This document shows positions 16,027 to 23,321 of a stretch of DNA of 38,629 nt, piece by piece. The stretch's first letter is position 1; the number at the start of each line of letters is the position of its first letter. The notes beneath the pieces are model-generated. The model had not been told where the DNA came from. It ran no database searches and worked only from the letters and a program-made list of their open reading frames with translations. The stretch is from a virus, in the IMG/VR virus record IMGVR_UViG_3300048445_000038, positions 1 through 38,629 of that record; one strand, given 5' to 3'. Made by a program: the position numbers and the translations under genes.

Positions 16027-16911
16027 ATGGCAACATATACAACATACGATCAGGTCGGTAAGAAGGAATCGGTTGCAGATATTATAACCGACATTACGCC
16101 CTTCGATACGCCCGCATTTACGATGTTCAAAGACGAAAAAGTCTCTGCACGTACATTCTCATGGCTTGAGGATTCACTTGCAGCGGCTGGATCAAACGCA
16201 GCAGTTGAAGGCGCGGACGCCGTAATGGGTACATTGATTGACGCCGTAGAGCGTACAAACAACACCCAGATTCTGACCAAAGGTTTCCAAGTTTCTGCAA
16301 CAGCAGACGCGATTGCAACCTATGGGCGAGCGAAAGAGACCGCTCATCAGTTGGCGAAAGCCCTTAAAGAAATCAAGCGCGATGCAGAATTTGCTCTAGT
16401 TGGTGCAGACCAAGCAGCCGTGACTGGTTCTGGTTCTACGGCACGTCAAATGGCTTCTGCAATCAACCAGATTTCTACAGCAGTAGACGCTGGTGCAAAC
16501 GCAAGCGACCCATTGACTGAAGCGAAACTGTTGGAAGCAGGTGAAACTGCATACAACAACGGTTCAGACGTTGACACACTTATGATTAAGCCAGGTGATG
16601 CACAAATCGTCGCTGGTTTCTCTGCGTCAGCAGGTCGTAACCGTGAGATTGCGCAAGGCAAAACATTGGTCAACGCAATCGACCTATACGTGTCTCCATA
16701 CGGTGAGTACCGTGTAATTTTGAACCGTCACCTAGAGTCATCACACGCTCTATTGATTGACCCATCAATGTTCAAAACATGTACTCTACGTCCGTTCACT
16801 CGCACACTTTTGGCTAAAAATGGCGACTCAGACCGCCACCAAATCGTCGGCGAGATGTCCGTCAAGCACATGAACTTTGCAGACTCAGTGAAAATCACTG
16901 GTTTGTCATAA
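16027..16911 (+). CDS. Major capsid protein (DUF5309 / HK97-fold)
   Basis: A 294-aa protein. The N-terminus (KKESVADIITDITPFDTPAF, then RTFSWLEDSLAAAGSNAAVEG) and the following NNTQILTKGFQVSATADAI and AKALKEIKRDAEFAL match the DUF5309 capsid family known from phage SU10 and relatives, not the T7 gp10 family. It forms the icosahedral shell. A strong terminator pair follows the gene, as often seen after the most highly expressed late gene. An AAGGA site precedes the ATG. Confidence 0.9.
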   Translation: MATYTTYDQVGKKESVADIITDITPFDTPAFTMFKDEKVSARTFSWLEDSLAAAGSNAAVEGADAVMGTLIDAVERTNNTQILTKGFQVSATADAIATYGRAKETAHQLAKALKEIKRDAEFALVGADQAAVTGSGSTARQMASAINQISTAVDAGANASDPLTEAKLLEAGETAYNNGSDVDTLMIKPGDAQIVAGFSASAGRNREIAQGKTLVNAIDLYVSPYGEYRVILNRHLESSHALLIDPSMFKTCTLRPFTRTLLAKNGDSDRHQIVGEMSVKHMNFADSVKITGLS

Positions 16912-16920
16912 GCCCTCTTT

Positions 16921-17005
16921 AGAACCCTAGCGGTTCTTTAGATTAGGCCGCCCTCGGTAACACAGGTTTTGCTCTCCTTACTGTGTCGCCTTGGGTGGCC
17001 TTTTT
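16921..17005 (+). terminator. Tandem hairpins and intrinsic terminator after the capsid gene
   Basis: First hairpin: AGAACC (16921-16926) with GGTTCT (16932-16937). Second: GGCCGCCC (16946-16953) pairs with GGGTGGCC (16993-17000), with an inner ACACAG/CTGTGT stem, followed directly by TTTTT (17001-17005). This is a good rho-independent terminator. It probably sets a high capsid-to-downstream expression ratio, with read-through into the adaptor, fibre and lysis genes. Confidence 0.8.
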
Positions 17006-17073
17006 GATTCAAGGAAGTACAGAATGACTACAAAAAAAACATCCCCAACCTGATTCAATCGGACACAGACTTC

Positions 17074-17334
17074 ATGCAGCAAGCAGGGGAAACTGTCCGT
17101 AAGCACACACAGCATATCTCACAGGCTTTCCTAGACGACCTCAAGGACGCACGTAACGAAAGTACACAGAAGCCTATGGGCGAGTTTCACCGTGTCGCCT
17201 CTATTCCCACTGCGGTGGTCGAGAAGTGGCTGCGCGAAGGCTTTGACATTTGGGAAGCATCTGGACCTGAGATAGTCAAAAAACTACAGGCCGAAGACTT
17301 ACACATGTTCATGGCGACCGAGAGGAAAGTCTAA
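17074..17334 (+). CDS. Hypothetical protein with a likely disrupted start (-1 frameshift in poly-A)
   Basis: An 86-aa reading frame whose own ATG has only a weak ribosome site. A much better start exists at 17024 (AAGGAAG, 7 nt, ATG), but that frame stops after nine codons. A -1 shift in the run of eight A (17032-17039) would join it to this frame, giving about 103 aa starting MTTKKNIPNLIQ. Either a programmed slip on A AAA AAA or a one-base error in the homopolymer explains this. The protein is helical and charged (MGEFHRVASIPTAVVEKWL); function unknown. Its stop overlaps the next ATG (TAATG). Confidence 0.75.
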   Translation: MQQAGETVRKHTQHISQAFLDDLKDARNESTQKPMGEFHRVASIPTAVVEKWLREGFDIWEASGPEIVKKLQAEDLHMFMATERKV

Positions 17335-17588
17335 TGGCTACACCTTCCAAAGGTAAAGCGCGTGTCAAAGTGACCAAGTCTGGCAAACGTGTCAGTTACG
17401 GTCAGGCTGGCAAAGCGAAAGACGGTGGACCACGTGTCCGCGCTGGGACAGCGAAAGGTGACGCATACTGCGCACGTTCAGCAGCCCAGAAGAAAAGATT
17501 TCCGAAGGCGGCTAAAGACCCCAACAGCCCCCTCAACCTATCACGTAAACGCTGGAAGTGTTCTGGCACAAAGTCGAAGAGGACGTAG
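17334..17588 (+). CDS. Small basic hypothetical protein
   Basis: An 84-aa, very Lys/Arg-rich protein. The core GQAGKAKDGGPRVRAGTAKG, then DAYCARSAAQKKRFPKAAKD and NLSRKRWKCSGTKSK, is a pattern I associate with small proteins of marine phages of unknown function. It has two cysteines. The strong positive charge suggests nucleic-acid or capsid binding. Translationally coupled to the upstream gene by a one-base overlap. Confidence 0.75.
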   Translation: MATPSKGKARVKVTKSGKRVSYGQAGKAKDGGPRVRAGTAKGDAYCARSAAQKKRFPKAAKDPNSPLNLSRKRWKCSGTKSKRT

Positions 17589-17590
17589 CA

Positions 17591-17680
17591 ATGTACGGAA
17601 ACAAAAAGTCCAAACCATGCAATGGCTGTAAGACACCAATGACATGTAGCAAGTTCGGCTGCCAGAAGCAGGGCGACTGA
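17591..17680 (+). CDS. 29-aa cysteine-rich peptide
   Basis: MYGNKKSKPCNGCKTPM then TCSKFGCQKQGD. Four cysteines in a CxxC-x5-C-x4-C arrangement could bind one zinc ion. AGAGG lies upstream of the ATG, and the gene is packed between two others with gaps of 2 nt and 1 nt, which supports it despite its size. Function unknown. Confidence 0.65.
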   Translation: MYGNKKSKPCNGCKTPMTCSKFGCQKQGD

Positions 17681-17681
17681 T

Positions 17682-17837
17682 ATGGGCAGAGGTCTTTACG
17701 CTAACATCCACGCAAATCAAAAGGCTGGCAAAAAGCCACGCAAGAAAGGTCAGAAGGGCGCACCGACTGACGCTGACTTTGCACGTGCCGCTAAGACAGC
17801 CAAAAACAAACCTGAGCCTAAAACCAGAAGGGCATAA
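17682..17837 (+). CDS. 51-aa basic protein (MGRGLYANIHA type)
   Basis: Starts MGRGLYANIHANQKAGKKPR and continues KKGQKGAPTDADFARAAKTA, strongly basic. The MGRGLYANIHA start is one I recognise from short marine phage proteins of unknown role. It follows the cysteine-rich peptide by 1 nt and precedes the adaptor by 3 nt. AGCAGGG acts as ribosome site. The basic charge suggests contact with packaged DNA or RNA. Confidence 0.7.
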   Translation: MGRGLYANIHANQKAGKKPRKKGQKGAPTDADFARAAKTAKNKPEPKTRRA

Positions 17838-17840
17838 GAA

Positions 17841-18449
17841 ATGAACAAAGGTGAAATCAGGGCGCACTTTAAAGCCCTACTAAACCGCACAGACTGTAGT
17901 GATGCCTTGGCTGACACCTTTATTGACCAGAGTATTGCACGTGCGCAACGTGTCTTGCGTATTCCTCCGATGGAAACGACGCAGACTTACACCATCCAGT
18001 CATCCACGTCATATGTCACTATCCCGATTGACTTCTTGGAGATAACTGATTTCTACTATGACAGCACCAATTTGACCCGAGTACCTCTGGCTAAGATGGT
18101 GGAGATGTCTGAGGGTAATGACACTGGTACACCTCGTTACTTCTCTCGGGAAGGTGAGGTCATGAAGGTCTACCCTTATCCCACAAGCGGCACACTGACC
18201 ATGAACTACTATGCGTCTTTCCCTGTCATGACATCAGACACTGATGAGAATGACTTGGCAATCATTGCGTCTGACCTAATCACTTACGGCGCACTTGGTT
18301 ACGCCAGTGATTACTTCCTAGATGAACGTGGACCTTTGTTTGAAACAAAGTTCGTACAGTTCTTATCGGAAATACAGGAACAAGCAAATGATGCGGAGGT
18401 GTCAGGGACCGTACAGGCTATGCAGCCTACTGCAACATATCAAGACTGA
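17841..18449 (+). CDS. Head-tail adaptor protein (putative)
   Basis: A 202-aa protein. The N-terminus is helical (RAHFKALLNRTDCSDALADT, then FIDQSIARAQRVLRIPPME). It is followed by a beta segment with YVTIPIDFLEITDFYYD and PRYFSREGEVMKVYPYPTSG. The IPxDFLE-containing core and size fit the podovirus adaptor/tail tubular A proteins (T7 gp11 role) that ring the portal exit and hold the nozzle and fibres. Context after capsid and before fibres agrees. Confidence 0.7.
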   Translation: MNKGEIRAHFKALLNRTDCSDALADTFIDQSIARAQRVLRIPPMETTQTYTIQSSTSYVTIPIDFLEITDFYYDSTNLTRVPLAKMVEMSEGNDTGTPRYFSREGEVMKVYPYPTSGTLTMNYYASFPVMTSDTDENDLAIIASDLITYGALGYASDYFLDERGPLFETKFVQFLSEIQEQANDAEVSGTVQAMQPTATYQD

Positions 18450-18460
18450 GGATTTGACTA

Positions 18461-18955
18461 ATGGCTAAGACATCGTTTTACTCTGGAACTGGTCTGACGA
18501 ATAACGACCAAAATTCCATCGATGGCGCAAAGAACGCTGCCGAGGCCGCACAAGCAGCCGCTGAAGCAGCACGTGATGCTGCACAGGCGTCACAAGCAGC
18601 GGCGGCATCGGATGCGGCAGGTATCGCATCAAATGTATCAGCCGCTGCAACCTCTGCAACAAATGCAGCGTCTTCAGCAAGTGCATCGGAGACATCTAGA
18701 TTAGCTTCAGAAGCTGCACAAGCAGCCGCTGAACTAGCAGAGACAAATGCAGCGGCAAGCGAAACGGCAGCGGGGGCATCTGAATCCTTAGTGGCTGCTT
18801 CAGCCACGGCAGCGGCAGCTTCGGCTACAGCGGCGGCGGCAAGCGAAACGGCAGCGGGGGCATCAGCCACGGCGGCAGCGGCCTCTGAGGCTACGTCTGA
18901 GGCTACTCGGGATGCAATACTCTTGGTTAAATACGCAGCCTTCGCGGCTCTATAG
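18461..18955 (+). CDS. Alanine-rich fibre-base protein
   Basis: A 164-aa protein starting MAKTSFYSGTGLTNNDQNSI, a particle-anchoring motif seen at the start of podovirus fibres. Then come more than 110 residues of Ala-, Ser- and Glu-rich heptad-like repeats predicted to form a trimeric coiled coil. It ends with RDAILLVKYAAFAAL. There is no receptor-binding domain, so it probably forms a stalk that connects to the proteins encoded just downstream. The repeats are supported by internal DNA direct repeats. Confidence 0.7.
   Translation: MAKTSFYSGTGLTNNDQNSIDGAKNAAEAAQAAAEAARDAAQASQAAAASDAAGIASNVSAAATSATNAASSASASETSRLASEAAQAAAELAETNAAASETAAGASESLVAASATAAAASATAAAASETAAGASATAAAASEATSEATRDAILLVKYAAFAAL
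18752..18864 (+). repeat. Direct repeat inside the Ala-rich stalk gene
   Basis: A 29-nt unit containing GGCAAGCGAAACGGCAG occurs at 18752-18780 and 18836-18864, 84 nt (28 codons) apart and in frame. Recombination between copies would shorten or lengthen the stalk by whole coiled-coil turns. Confidence 0.8.
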
Positions 18956-18977
18956 ATAATAGACTGGACATTCTACA

Positions 18978-19715
18978 ATGACGATCAATACATCCACCTT
19001 TGAAACAAACCTGACCTCGGTCATCAATGCGACAACTAGCGGTACCCCAGCCGAAACATACCTACTGTTGGCAAAGGCGGTACAGGCGTCAAATGAAGCG
19101 AGTGCGACTGGTTCGCCTCTGTTAGCTAACAACAACCTAAGTGACGTCGATGATGCAGCAACAACACGTACAAACCTAGGTCTAGGTACTATGGCTGTAG
19201 AAACCGCCACAGACTACCTATTGAACTCTACAGCGACATCTACATACATGCCGTTGGCTGGTGGTACGATTACTGGCGATGTCACAATCTCTGGTGACGT
19301 AAACATTGCTGGTGTCACTACACTAGACGAGATCAAAGAGAACATATCTTTAAGTAACACGACGACAGGTGGTATCGCCTTCTATGCTAAAGACAGTTCT
19401 GTTGTTTACTTCAACAGTGACCAAACGACTGACCGTGGCATCAACTTCACTGGTGACGTTAGCACTACTTTAAACAGTATGATGGATGTCAATGAGGTGA
19501 TGAACTGTGTTGTCCTAATGAAACAGGGTTCTACAGCATATAGGATTAATTCTATCTCTATTGATAACGTCTCAATAACCCCAAAGTGGCTTTACGCTAA
19601 TACCAACCTTGTTGGTTACAACGTACCTAACAGCATATTGTCATACTCTTTTACAATCATCAAAGAGGCTACAAGCACGTGGACTGTGCTGGGTAGTCTT
19701 GTTGCCTTTGAATAA
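18978..19715 (+). CDS. Tail fibre protein
   Basis: A 245-aa protein. The N-terminal part is helical, followed by LLANNNLSDVDDAATTRTNL and GLGTMAVETATD, a phage tail-fibre repeat motif. A beta-helix-like section follows (GGTITGDVTISGDVNIAGVT). The C-terminal 100 residues form a beta domain (YRINSISIDNVSITPKWLY) resembling fibre tip domains of marine podoviruses. It probably binds the host surface or carries the Gly-rich adhesin encoded next. Ribosome site weak, so it may depend on coupling to the stalk gene. Confidence 0.75.
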   Translation: MTINTSTFETNLTSVINATTSGTPAETYLLLAKAVQASNEASATGSPLLANNNLSDVDDAATTRTNLGLGTMAVETATDYLLNSTATSTYMPLAGGTITGDVTISGDVNIAGVTTLDEIKENISLSNTTTGGIAFYAKDSSVVYFNSDQTTDRGINFTGDVSTTLNSMMDVNEVMNCVVLMKQGSTAYRINSISIDNVSITPKWLYANTNLVGYNVPNSILSYSFTIIKEATSTWTVLGSLVAFE

Positions 19716-19729
19716 AGGAGAACTTCATA

Positions 19730-20932
19730 ATGCCTTTATTTCAAATGACAGGTGGACTGGGCCTGAAGACCTATGGTTCACATGTTACTGGTCCCTATTG
19801 GCCCAATTTAGTGACAACGTTCAACCTAACACCCCAAGGCGCACAAGGTTCCTTAGGGCCGACATCCACAAATTACCCGACTGGGTACCCGAGTGTCGAT
19901 CTATTGAATGGTGTTCAGCGTATTACCTTCCCCTTTGACTGCATGATCGAAGCAGACGTCATGGGTGCTAATGGTATGGGTTATCAATACGCTTCTCAGG
20001 GTGGTAGGGGCCGCGGTATGCGGATTAACTTTAAGTATCAAGCTGGACAGTACCTAATGTGTCTTGTTGGTCAGGGCGGTCACCGAACAGGTAATGGTGG
20101 CGGCGGCGGCGGCGGGTCATACCTATGGGAGGGTTCAGTATATGCTGGTTCTGCATCTGCCGCCCTCCTCGCAATCGGGGGTGGTGGAGGAGGCTCAGGG
20201 TCTTGGTATATGAATGGTGGAGATGGATGCCGATACACCTATTATAGTACTGACGTCACCTATGGTAACACTCCAAGGAACTACTACGGCACCAGCTATA
20301 ACCGCACCGTCGCGAGTACCCCTTCTAATACATATGGCGGTAACCACGGACCTTACACTCAGGAAGACAACTATAGCAGTTGGAACTCCTACTGGAATGG
20401 CCCAGCATCGGGTGGCGCGGGATGGAACTCAAACGCCAATAACATGCGCGGTAAGAACATCAAAGACACCACAAGCCTTTATTATACTTATTATCCAACA
20501 GGGGGCGGTGAACGCTCTGGGTATGGTATTGTAGGTGGTGTACGCTACTTTAGTCAAAGTAATACTATTTATACGGGGCAACCTATCGGTAGCTTATACA
20601 CTAGCCAAGGCGGCTTCGGCGGCGGTGGAGGCGGTGGGGGAAATGGTATTTCAGGCGGCGGCGGTAGTGGCTACACAGGCGGCAACGGCGGTGGAAACTG
20701 GCAGGGTGGTGGTACTAATGGTCGGTATGGTCACGGTGCGGGCCACGGTGGCACCAGTTATATACGCTCAGGCACATACAATGGTGTAACTGTAACAAGA
20801 AATGACACTATATTAGGAAGAAACAGTGGTACAAGATATGGCAATGCAGGTGACTTGGCTGCCGACGGTTACATCACGCTAAGGATATATGACCTCCCCG
20901 CTGGTGGTACTAAAATGCTTAATTGGGTATAA
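19730..20932 (+). CDS. Glycine-rich adhesin-like tail protein
   Basis: A 400-aa protein. The N-terminal 120 residues form a beta domain ending QAGQYLMCLVGQGGHRTGNG. Then come runs of Gly (about 123-129, 150-155, 296-345) separated by Tyr/Ser/Asn-rich loops, ending with a beta segment (GDLAADGYITLRIYDLPAGG). The pattern resembles the Gly-rich domain of animal ALK/LTK proteins and polyglycine-sandwich phage adhesins, where loops between Gly helices bind receptors. The variable Tyr-rich loops are the likely host-range determinants. The GGAG site and 15-nt spacing put it in the fibre operon. Confidence 0.7.
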   Translation: MPLFQMTGGLGLKTYGSHVTGPYWPNLVTTFNLTPQGAQGSLGPTSTNYPTGYPSVDLLNGVQRITFPFDCMIEADVMGANGMGYQYASQGGRGRGMRINFKYQAGQYLMCLVGQGGHRTGNGGGGGGGSYLWEGSVYAGSASAALLAIGGGGGGSGSWYMNGGDGCRYTYYSTDVTYGNTPRNYYGTSYNRTVASTPSNTYGGNHGPYTQEDNYSSWNSYWNGPASGGAGWNSNANNMRGKNIKDTTSLYYTYYPTGGGERSGYGIVGGVRYFSQSNTIYTGQPIGSLYTSQGGFGGGGGGGGNGISGGGGSGYTGGNGGGNWQGGGTNGRYGHGAGHGGTSYIRSGTYNGVTVTRNDTILGRNSGTRYGNAGDLAADGYITLRIYDLPAGGTKMLNWV

Positions 20933-20944
20933 GGAGATGTCTCT

Positions 20945-21193
20945 ATGATTATTAAAATAAGCACAGCTTCAGGCATCACAGAGTTGTTTGAGATGCCTAC
21001 AGAAAGCGAACTAGAGGAACCGAATGTATCTGACGTTCAAGAGTATGAGACAGAAAGCAACTTTAGTGACCTTACCCGAGAAGACCTAATAAATGCCTTT
21101 GGTGATAGCCAAGTAACCTATCTACTTAGTGAGAGCATCCAATCGCAACTAGAGTCTGGCTCTACAGTAGGTGAGGTGATGGCAAATGGCTAA
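20945..21193 (+). CDS. Hypothetical acidic protein
   Basis: An 82-aa, strongly acidic protein with a short beta N-terminus (MIIKISTASGITELFEMP) and a helical C-terminus. Its TAAGGAGATG site is excellent. It overlaps the next gene by 8 nt. No family recognised; its place between adhesin and lysis genes gives no clear role. Confidence 0.7.
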   Translation: MIIKISTASGITELFEMPTESELEEPNVSDVQEYETESNFSDLTREDLINAFGDSQVTYLLSESIQSQLESGSTVGEVMANG

Positions 21194-21485
21194 GGACGAA
21201 CCTACAGACAGTTGGCACCTGTCTAAGTCTGTCCCTATCACTTTGATCTTCGGTCTTCTAGTCCAAGCTGGTGCCATAGTTTGGACCGTCAGTATGATGA
21301 TGTCAGACATCGAAGCAAACATGCGAGACATCATGGTACTGGAGATTAGCTTCAATGAACTTGAAGACGTTGTACAGACACAGCAAGTCTCACTGGCGCG
21401 TATCGATGAGAACATAAAGGCAATCCGCGACGCCGTCGAATACATGATGGACCGCCAAAGAGAAAGTCACCAACAGAACCCCTAA
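21186..21485 (+). CDS. Membrane-anchored coiled-coil protein
   Basis: A 99-aa protein with one membrane segment at residues about 15-36 (VPITLIFGLLVQAGAIVWTV), preceded by WHLSKS, and a heptad-rich soluble C-terminus. This layout occurs in small phage proteins of lysis regions. It may be a holin partner, a spanin-like accessory or a superinfection protein. It starts the block of membrane proteins before the endolysin. AAGGA-type site absent; translation may be coupled to the overlapping upstream gene. Confidence 0.65.
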   Translation: MAKDEPTDSWHLSKSVPITLIFGLLVQAGAIVWTVSMMMSDIEANMRDIMVLEISFNELEDVVQTQQVSLARIDENIKAIRDAVEYMMDRQRESHQQNP

Positions 21486-21502
21486 GGAGAGCAGACCTTA
21501 GG
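21481..21502 (+). promoter_or_regulatory. Stop-codon/ribosome-site hairpin
   Basis: CCTAAGG (21481-21487) pairs with CCTTAGG (21496-21502) around an 8-nt loop. The stem contains the stop codon of the upstream gene and touches the GGAG site of the next. Ribosomes finishing the first gene would open it, a simple coupling device (inference). Confidence 0.45.
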
Positions 21503-21509
21503 AGTTACT

Positions 21510-21953
21510 ATGGACCCGCTGACAGCATTAGCGGCGATCAAGACAGGTGTGGCTGCGGGTAAGCAGTTGCACAACCTGTCTAAGGAAATCGCTGGGTTCT
21601 TCGATGCCACTGACAGTGCCAAGAAGGCCCACGCAAAAAAGAAGAACAGTGTGTTTTCCTCGGCTAACGAGGAAGCAATGGCAACTTGGACTCTGGCTCA
21701 GAACGCTAAGACAGCGGAGACTGAACTGCGAGAGTTCATTGTGAACACCAAGGGCTTTAGTGCCTACCAAGACCTACTAAAGGTAAGACGTGAGGTTATT
21801 GCCCAGCGCAAGGAAGCCGAGAAACAGGCGGCCTTAGAGGCTGAAGAACGGCAAGAACTCATTGTGTCTATCTTGGTCATCCTCCTCATTGTTATAGCAG
21901 TGGTGGGTGGCTTTGGTTTCTGGTTGCAAATGAAAGGTTACATTGACCTATGA
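21510..21953 (+). CDS. C-terminally anchored membrane protein
   Basis: A 147-aa protein. A long charged helical region (Lys/Glu-rich, about 30-115) precedes one C-terminal membrane segment (IVSILVILLIVIAVVGGFGF, about 120-140). This tail-anchored layout is seen in several lysis-region proteins of marine podoviruses; function unassigned. GGAG lies 5 nt before the ATG. The stop overlaps the following holin candidate by 4 nt (ATGA). Confidence 0.65.
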   Translation: MDPLTALAAIKTGVAAGKQLHNLSKEIAGFFDATDSAKKAHAKKKNSVFSSANEEAMATWTLAQNAKTAETELREFIVNTKGFSAYQDLLKVRREVIAQRKEAEKQAALEAEERQELIVSILVILLIVIAVVGGFGFWLQMKGYIDL

Positions 21954-22198
21954 ACGAAATGATACCCGACAAGATAGCCTACCAGACCAACAAGAGACGC
22001 ATGGCATGGACTGCGCTGGGGATGATGATTGTGTCCACAGCCGCTGTACTATTAGACCCTGCAAGAATGGCTGAGGCTGACGCTGTACTCATGATGATGT
22101 ACGGCTCTCTATCAGCACTGGTTGGTGCGTACTTCGGTTTCTCTACAGCCCAGACGACTAAGTCTACATCTACAGAAACCTACAAGGATGATTACTAG
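21950..22198 (+). CDS. Holin candidate, two membrane spans
   Basis: An 82-aa protein with two hydrophobic segments (about 18-36, AWTALGMMIVSTAAVLLD; and about 44-65, AVLMMMYGSLSALVGAYFGF) and a polar, charged C-terminal tail. Size, two spans and the place just before a spanin candidate and an endolysin fit a class II holin, which opens the inner membrane at lysis time. Family not identified with certainty. Confidence 0.6.
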   Translation: MNEMIPDKIAYQTNKRRMAWTALGMMIVSTAAVLLDPARMAEADAVLMMMYGSLSALVGAYFGFSTAQTTKSTSTETYKDDY

Positions 22199-22565
22199 GG
22201 CAGCCGCTCTGGTCGTCATGAGTATTACACTAGCATCCTGTAGTTCACTTCCTTCTCTACTAGGCGGCGGCGGTCCATCAGTGACCGCTGTCGGCACACA
22301 ACTAGCCAAGGAAGCGAACCAGCAAGTCGTAAACGACCAGTCTAACATCAGGACTGAAGACGGAGACATACAGGTCACGGAACTCAAAGAGACCGTCCAG
22401 ACCAGAGATGTCGAGAGAATTAACATCAAGAACCAAGACATACCGCCGTGGGTAATCATTGCTCTTATCCTCGGTTGGCTACTGCCTTCACCAAGTGAGA
22501 TGGGCAGGGGGCTGTTGTCTATGGTCACAAGCATACGCACAAGGAAGCAGACTAATGGCATTTAG
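22188..22565 (+). CDS. Lipoprotein, candidate unimolecular spanin (u-spanin)
   Basis: A 125-aa protein from ATG 22188. It has a lipoprotein signal (MITRAAALVVMSITLASC; lipobox LASC, Cys18), then a charged periplasmic stretch with heptad-like spacing (about 60-85). A short hydrophobic segment follows (PPWVIIALILGWLLP, about 86-100) and a basic tail. An outer-membrane lipid anchor at the N-terminus and an inner-membrane anchor at the C-terminus define u-spanins such as T1 gp11, which fuse the two membranes at the end of lysis. It overlaps the holin candidate by 11 nt and the endolysin by 11 nt. An upstream in-frame start (22122) would destroy the signal peptide. Confidence 0.65.
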   Translation: MITRAAALVVMSITLASCSSLPSLLGGGGPSVTAVGTQLAKEANQQVVNDQSNIRTEDGDIQVTELKETVQTRDVERINIKNQDIPPWVIIALILGWLLPSPSEMGRGLLSMVTSIRTRKQTNGI

Positions 22566-23031
22566 ACTCGGTAAGAAAAGCCTCTCTAGGTTAGAGGGTG
22601 TGGATGAAAGACTTGTCGCTGTAGTCAAGAAGGCTATCAGCATATCTGAAGCCGACTTCACGGTACTGGAAGGACTACGGTCCATAGAACGTCAGCGTGA
22701 GTTGGTGTCAAAAGGTAACAGTCAGACCATGAAGTCTAAGCACTTGGATGGTCTAGCCGTTGACCTAGGTGCCTATGACAGTGTCACAGGTATCCGCTGG
22801 GAAGAGGCGGCCTACTTTCCGATTGCAGACGCTATGCAAAAGGCAGCACAGGAATGCGGTGTTGCTCTGTGCTGGGGTGCTGCATGGGCTGTGCCTGAAC
22901 ATAAGTACCCATTTGATTGTCGTAAGTGGGACGGTGACATGAAGTCCTGTTGGAAAGCCTACCACACCCTACGCAGACAGCAGGGTCGGATAGGATTCAA
23001 CGATATGCCACACTTCGAATTGGTGGTCTGA
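22555..23031 (+). CDS. Endolysin, M15 family peptidase
   Basis: A 158-aa protein with the M15 zinc-peptidase motifs SKHLDGLAVDL (H63, D70) and HFEL (H153, E155). The upstream LRSIERQRELVSKGNSQT block is typical of phage L-alanyl-D-glutamate endopeptidases. It should cut peptidoglycan cross-links. No signal peptide, so it needs the holin for release. The ATG at 22555 has AAGGAAG about 7 nt upstream and overlaps the spanin candidate. Confidence 0.85.
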   Translation: MAFRLGKKSLSRLEGVDERLVAVVKKAISISEADFTVLEGLRSIERQRELVSKGNSQTMKSKHLDGLAVDLGAYDSVTGIRWEEAAYFPIADAMQKAAQECGVALCWGAAWAVPEHKYPFDCRKWDGDMKSCWKAYHTLRRQQGRIGFNDMPHFELVV

Positions 23032-23065
23032 GGTAAACACAAAAAACACAGATCGCACCTTAACC

Positions 23066-23121
23066 CTGTTGCCCCAACTGGCAGCAGCCGCGCAGTCGTA
23101 GGGCGGCTTTGGGTTCCTACG
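23066..23121 (+). promoter_or_regulatory. Two tandem hairpins in the leader of the 27-aa peptide
   Basis: CTGTTGCC (23066-23073) pairs with GGCAGCAG (23080-23087) around 6 nt. CGTAGG (23097-23102) pairs with CCTACG (23116-23121) around 13 nt. No T tracts follow, so these are not terminators. They lie between the endolysin stop and the perfect ribosome site of the next small gene. Confidence 0.45.
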
Positions 23122-23145
23122 GCCTACCGAAAGGAGGTTGGTCCC

Positions 23146-23229
23146 ATGATTACTGGAATCGGTTTCCCCATAAGCGAACTTATAATAGTTGGATTACTGG
23201 TCGCCATAATGCTTCGCCAAAACAAGTGA
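23146..23229 (+). CDS. 27-aa membrane peptide
   Basis: MITGIGFPISELII then VGLLVAIMLRQNK: one hydrophobic helix with a basic C-terminus. It is preceded by AAAGGAGG with 9-nt spacing, the strongest ribosome site in the window, and followed 16 nt later by a terminator. Last gene of the late unit, after the endolysin. Small single-span peptides here may tune lysis or act on the host envelope; function unknown. Confidence 0.7.
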   Translation: MITGIGFPISELIIVGLLVAIMLRQNK

Positions 23230-23245
23230 AGAAGGCGACCCACTG

Positions 23246-23289
23246 AACACTGGTTAGAGACTACTAAGCGTCCCTGATCAGTGTTTTTT
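23246..23289 (+). terminator. Intrinsic terminator of the late unit
   Basis: AACACTG (23246-23252) pairs with CAGTGTT (23279-23285), extended by weaker pairs and followed by further Ts to give a six-T run. It ends the rightward transcript 16 nt after the last small gene. Confidence 0.75.
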
Positions 23290-23321
23290 CGTTTTGTTCT
23301 CTAAATGTTCACGTAGTAAAA

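Noticed and set aside
18478-18870. 130-aa minus-strand frame opposite the Ala-rich stalk gene
   Set aside because: Mirror of GCN-rich codons; low-complexity Ala/Ser product and no ribosome site.
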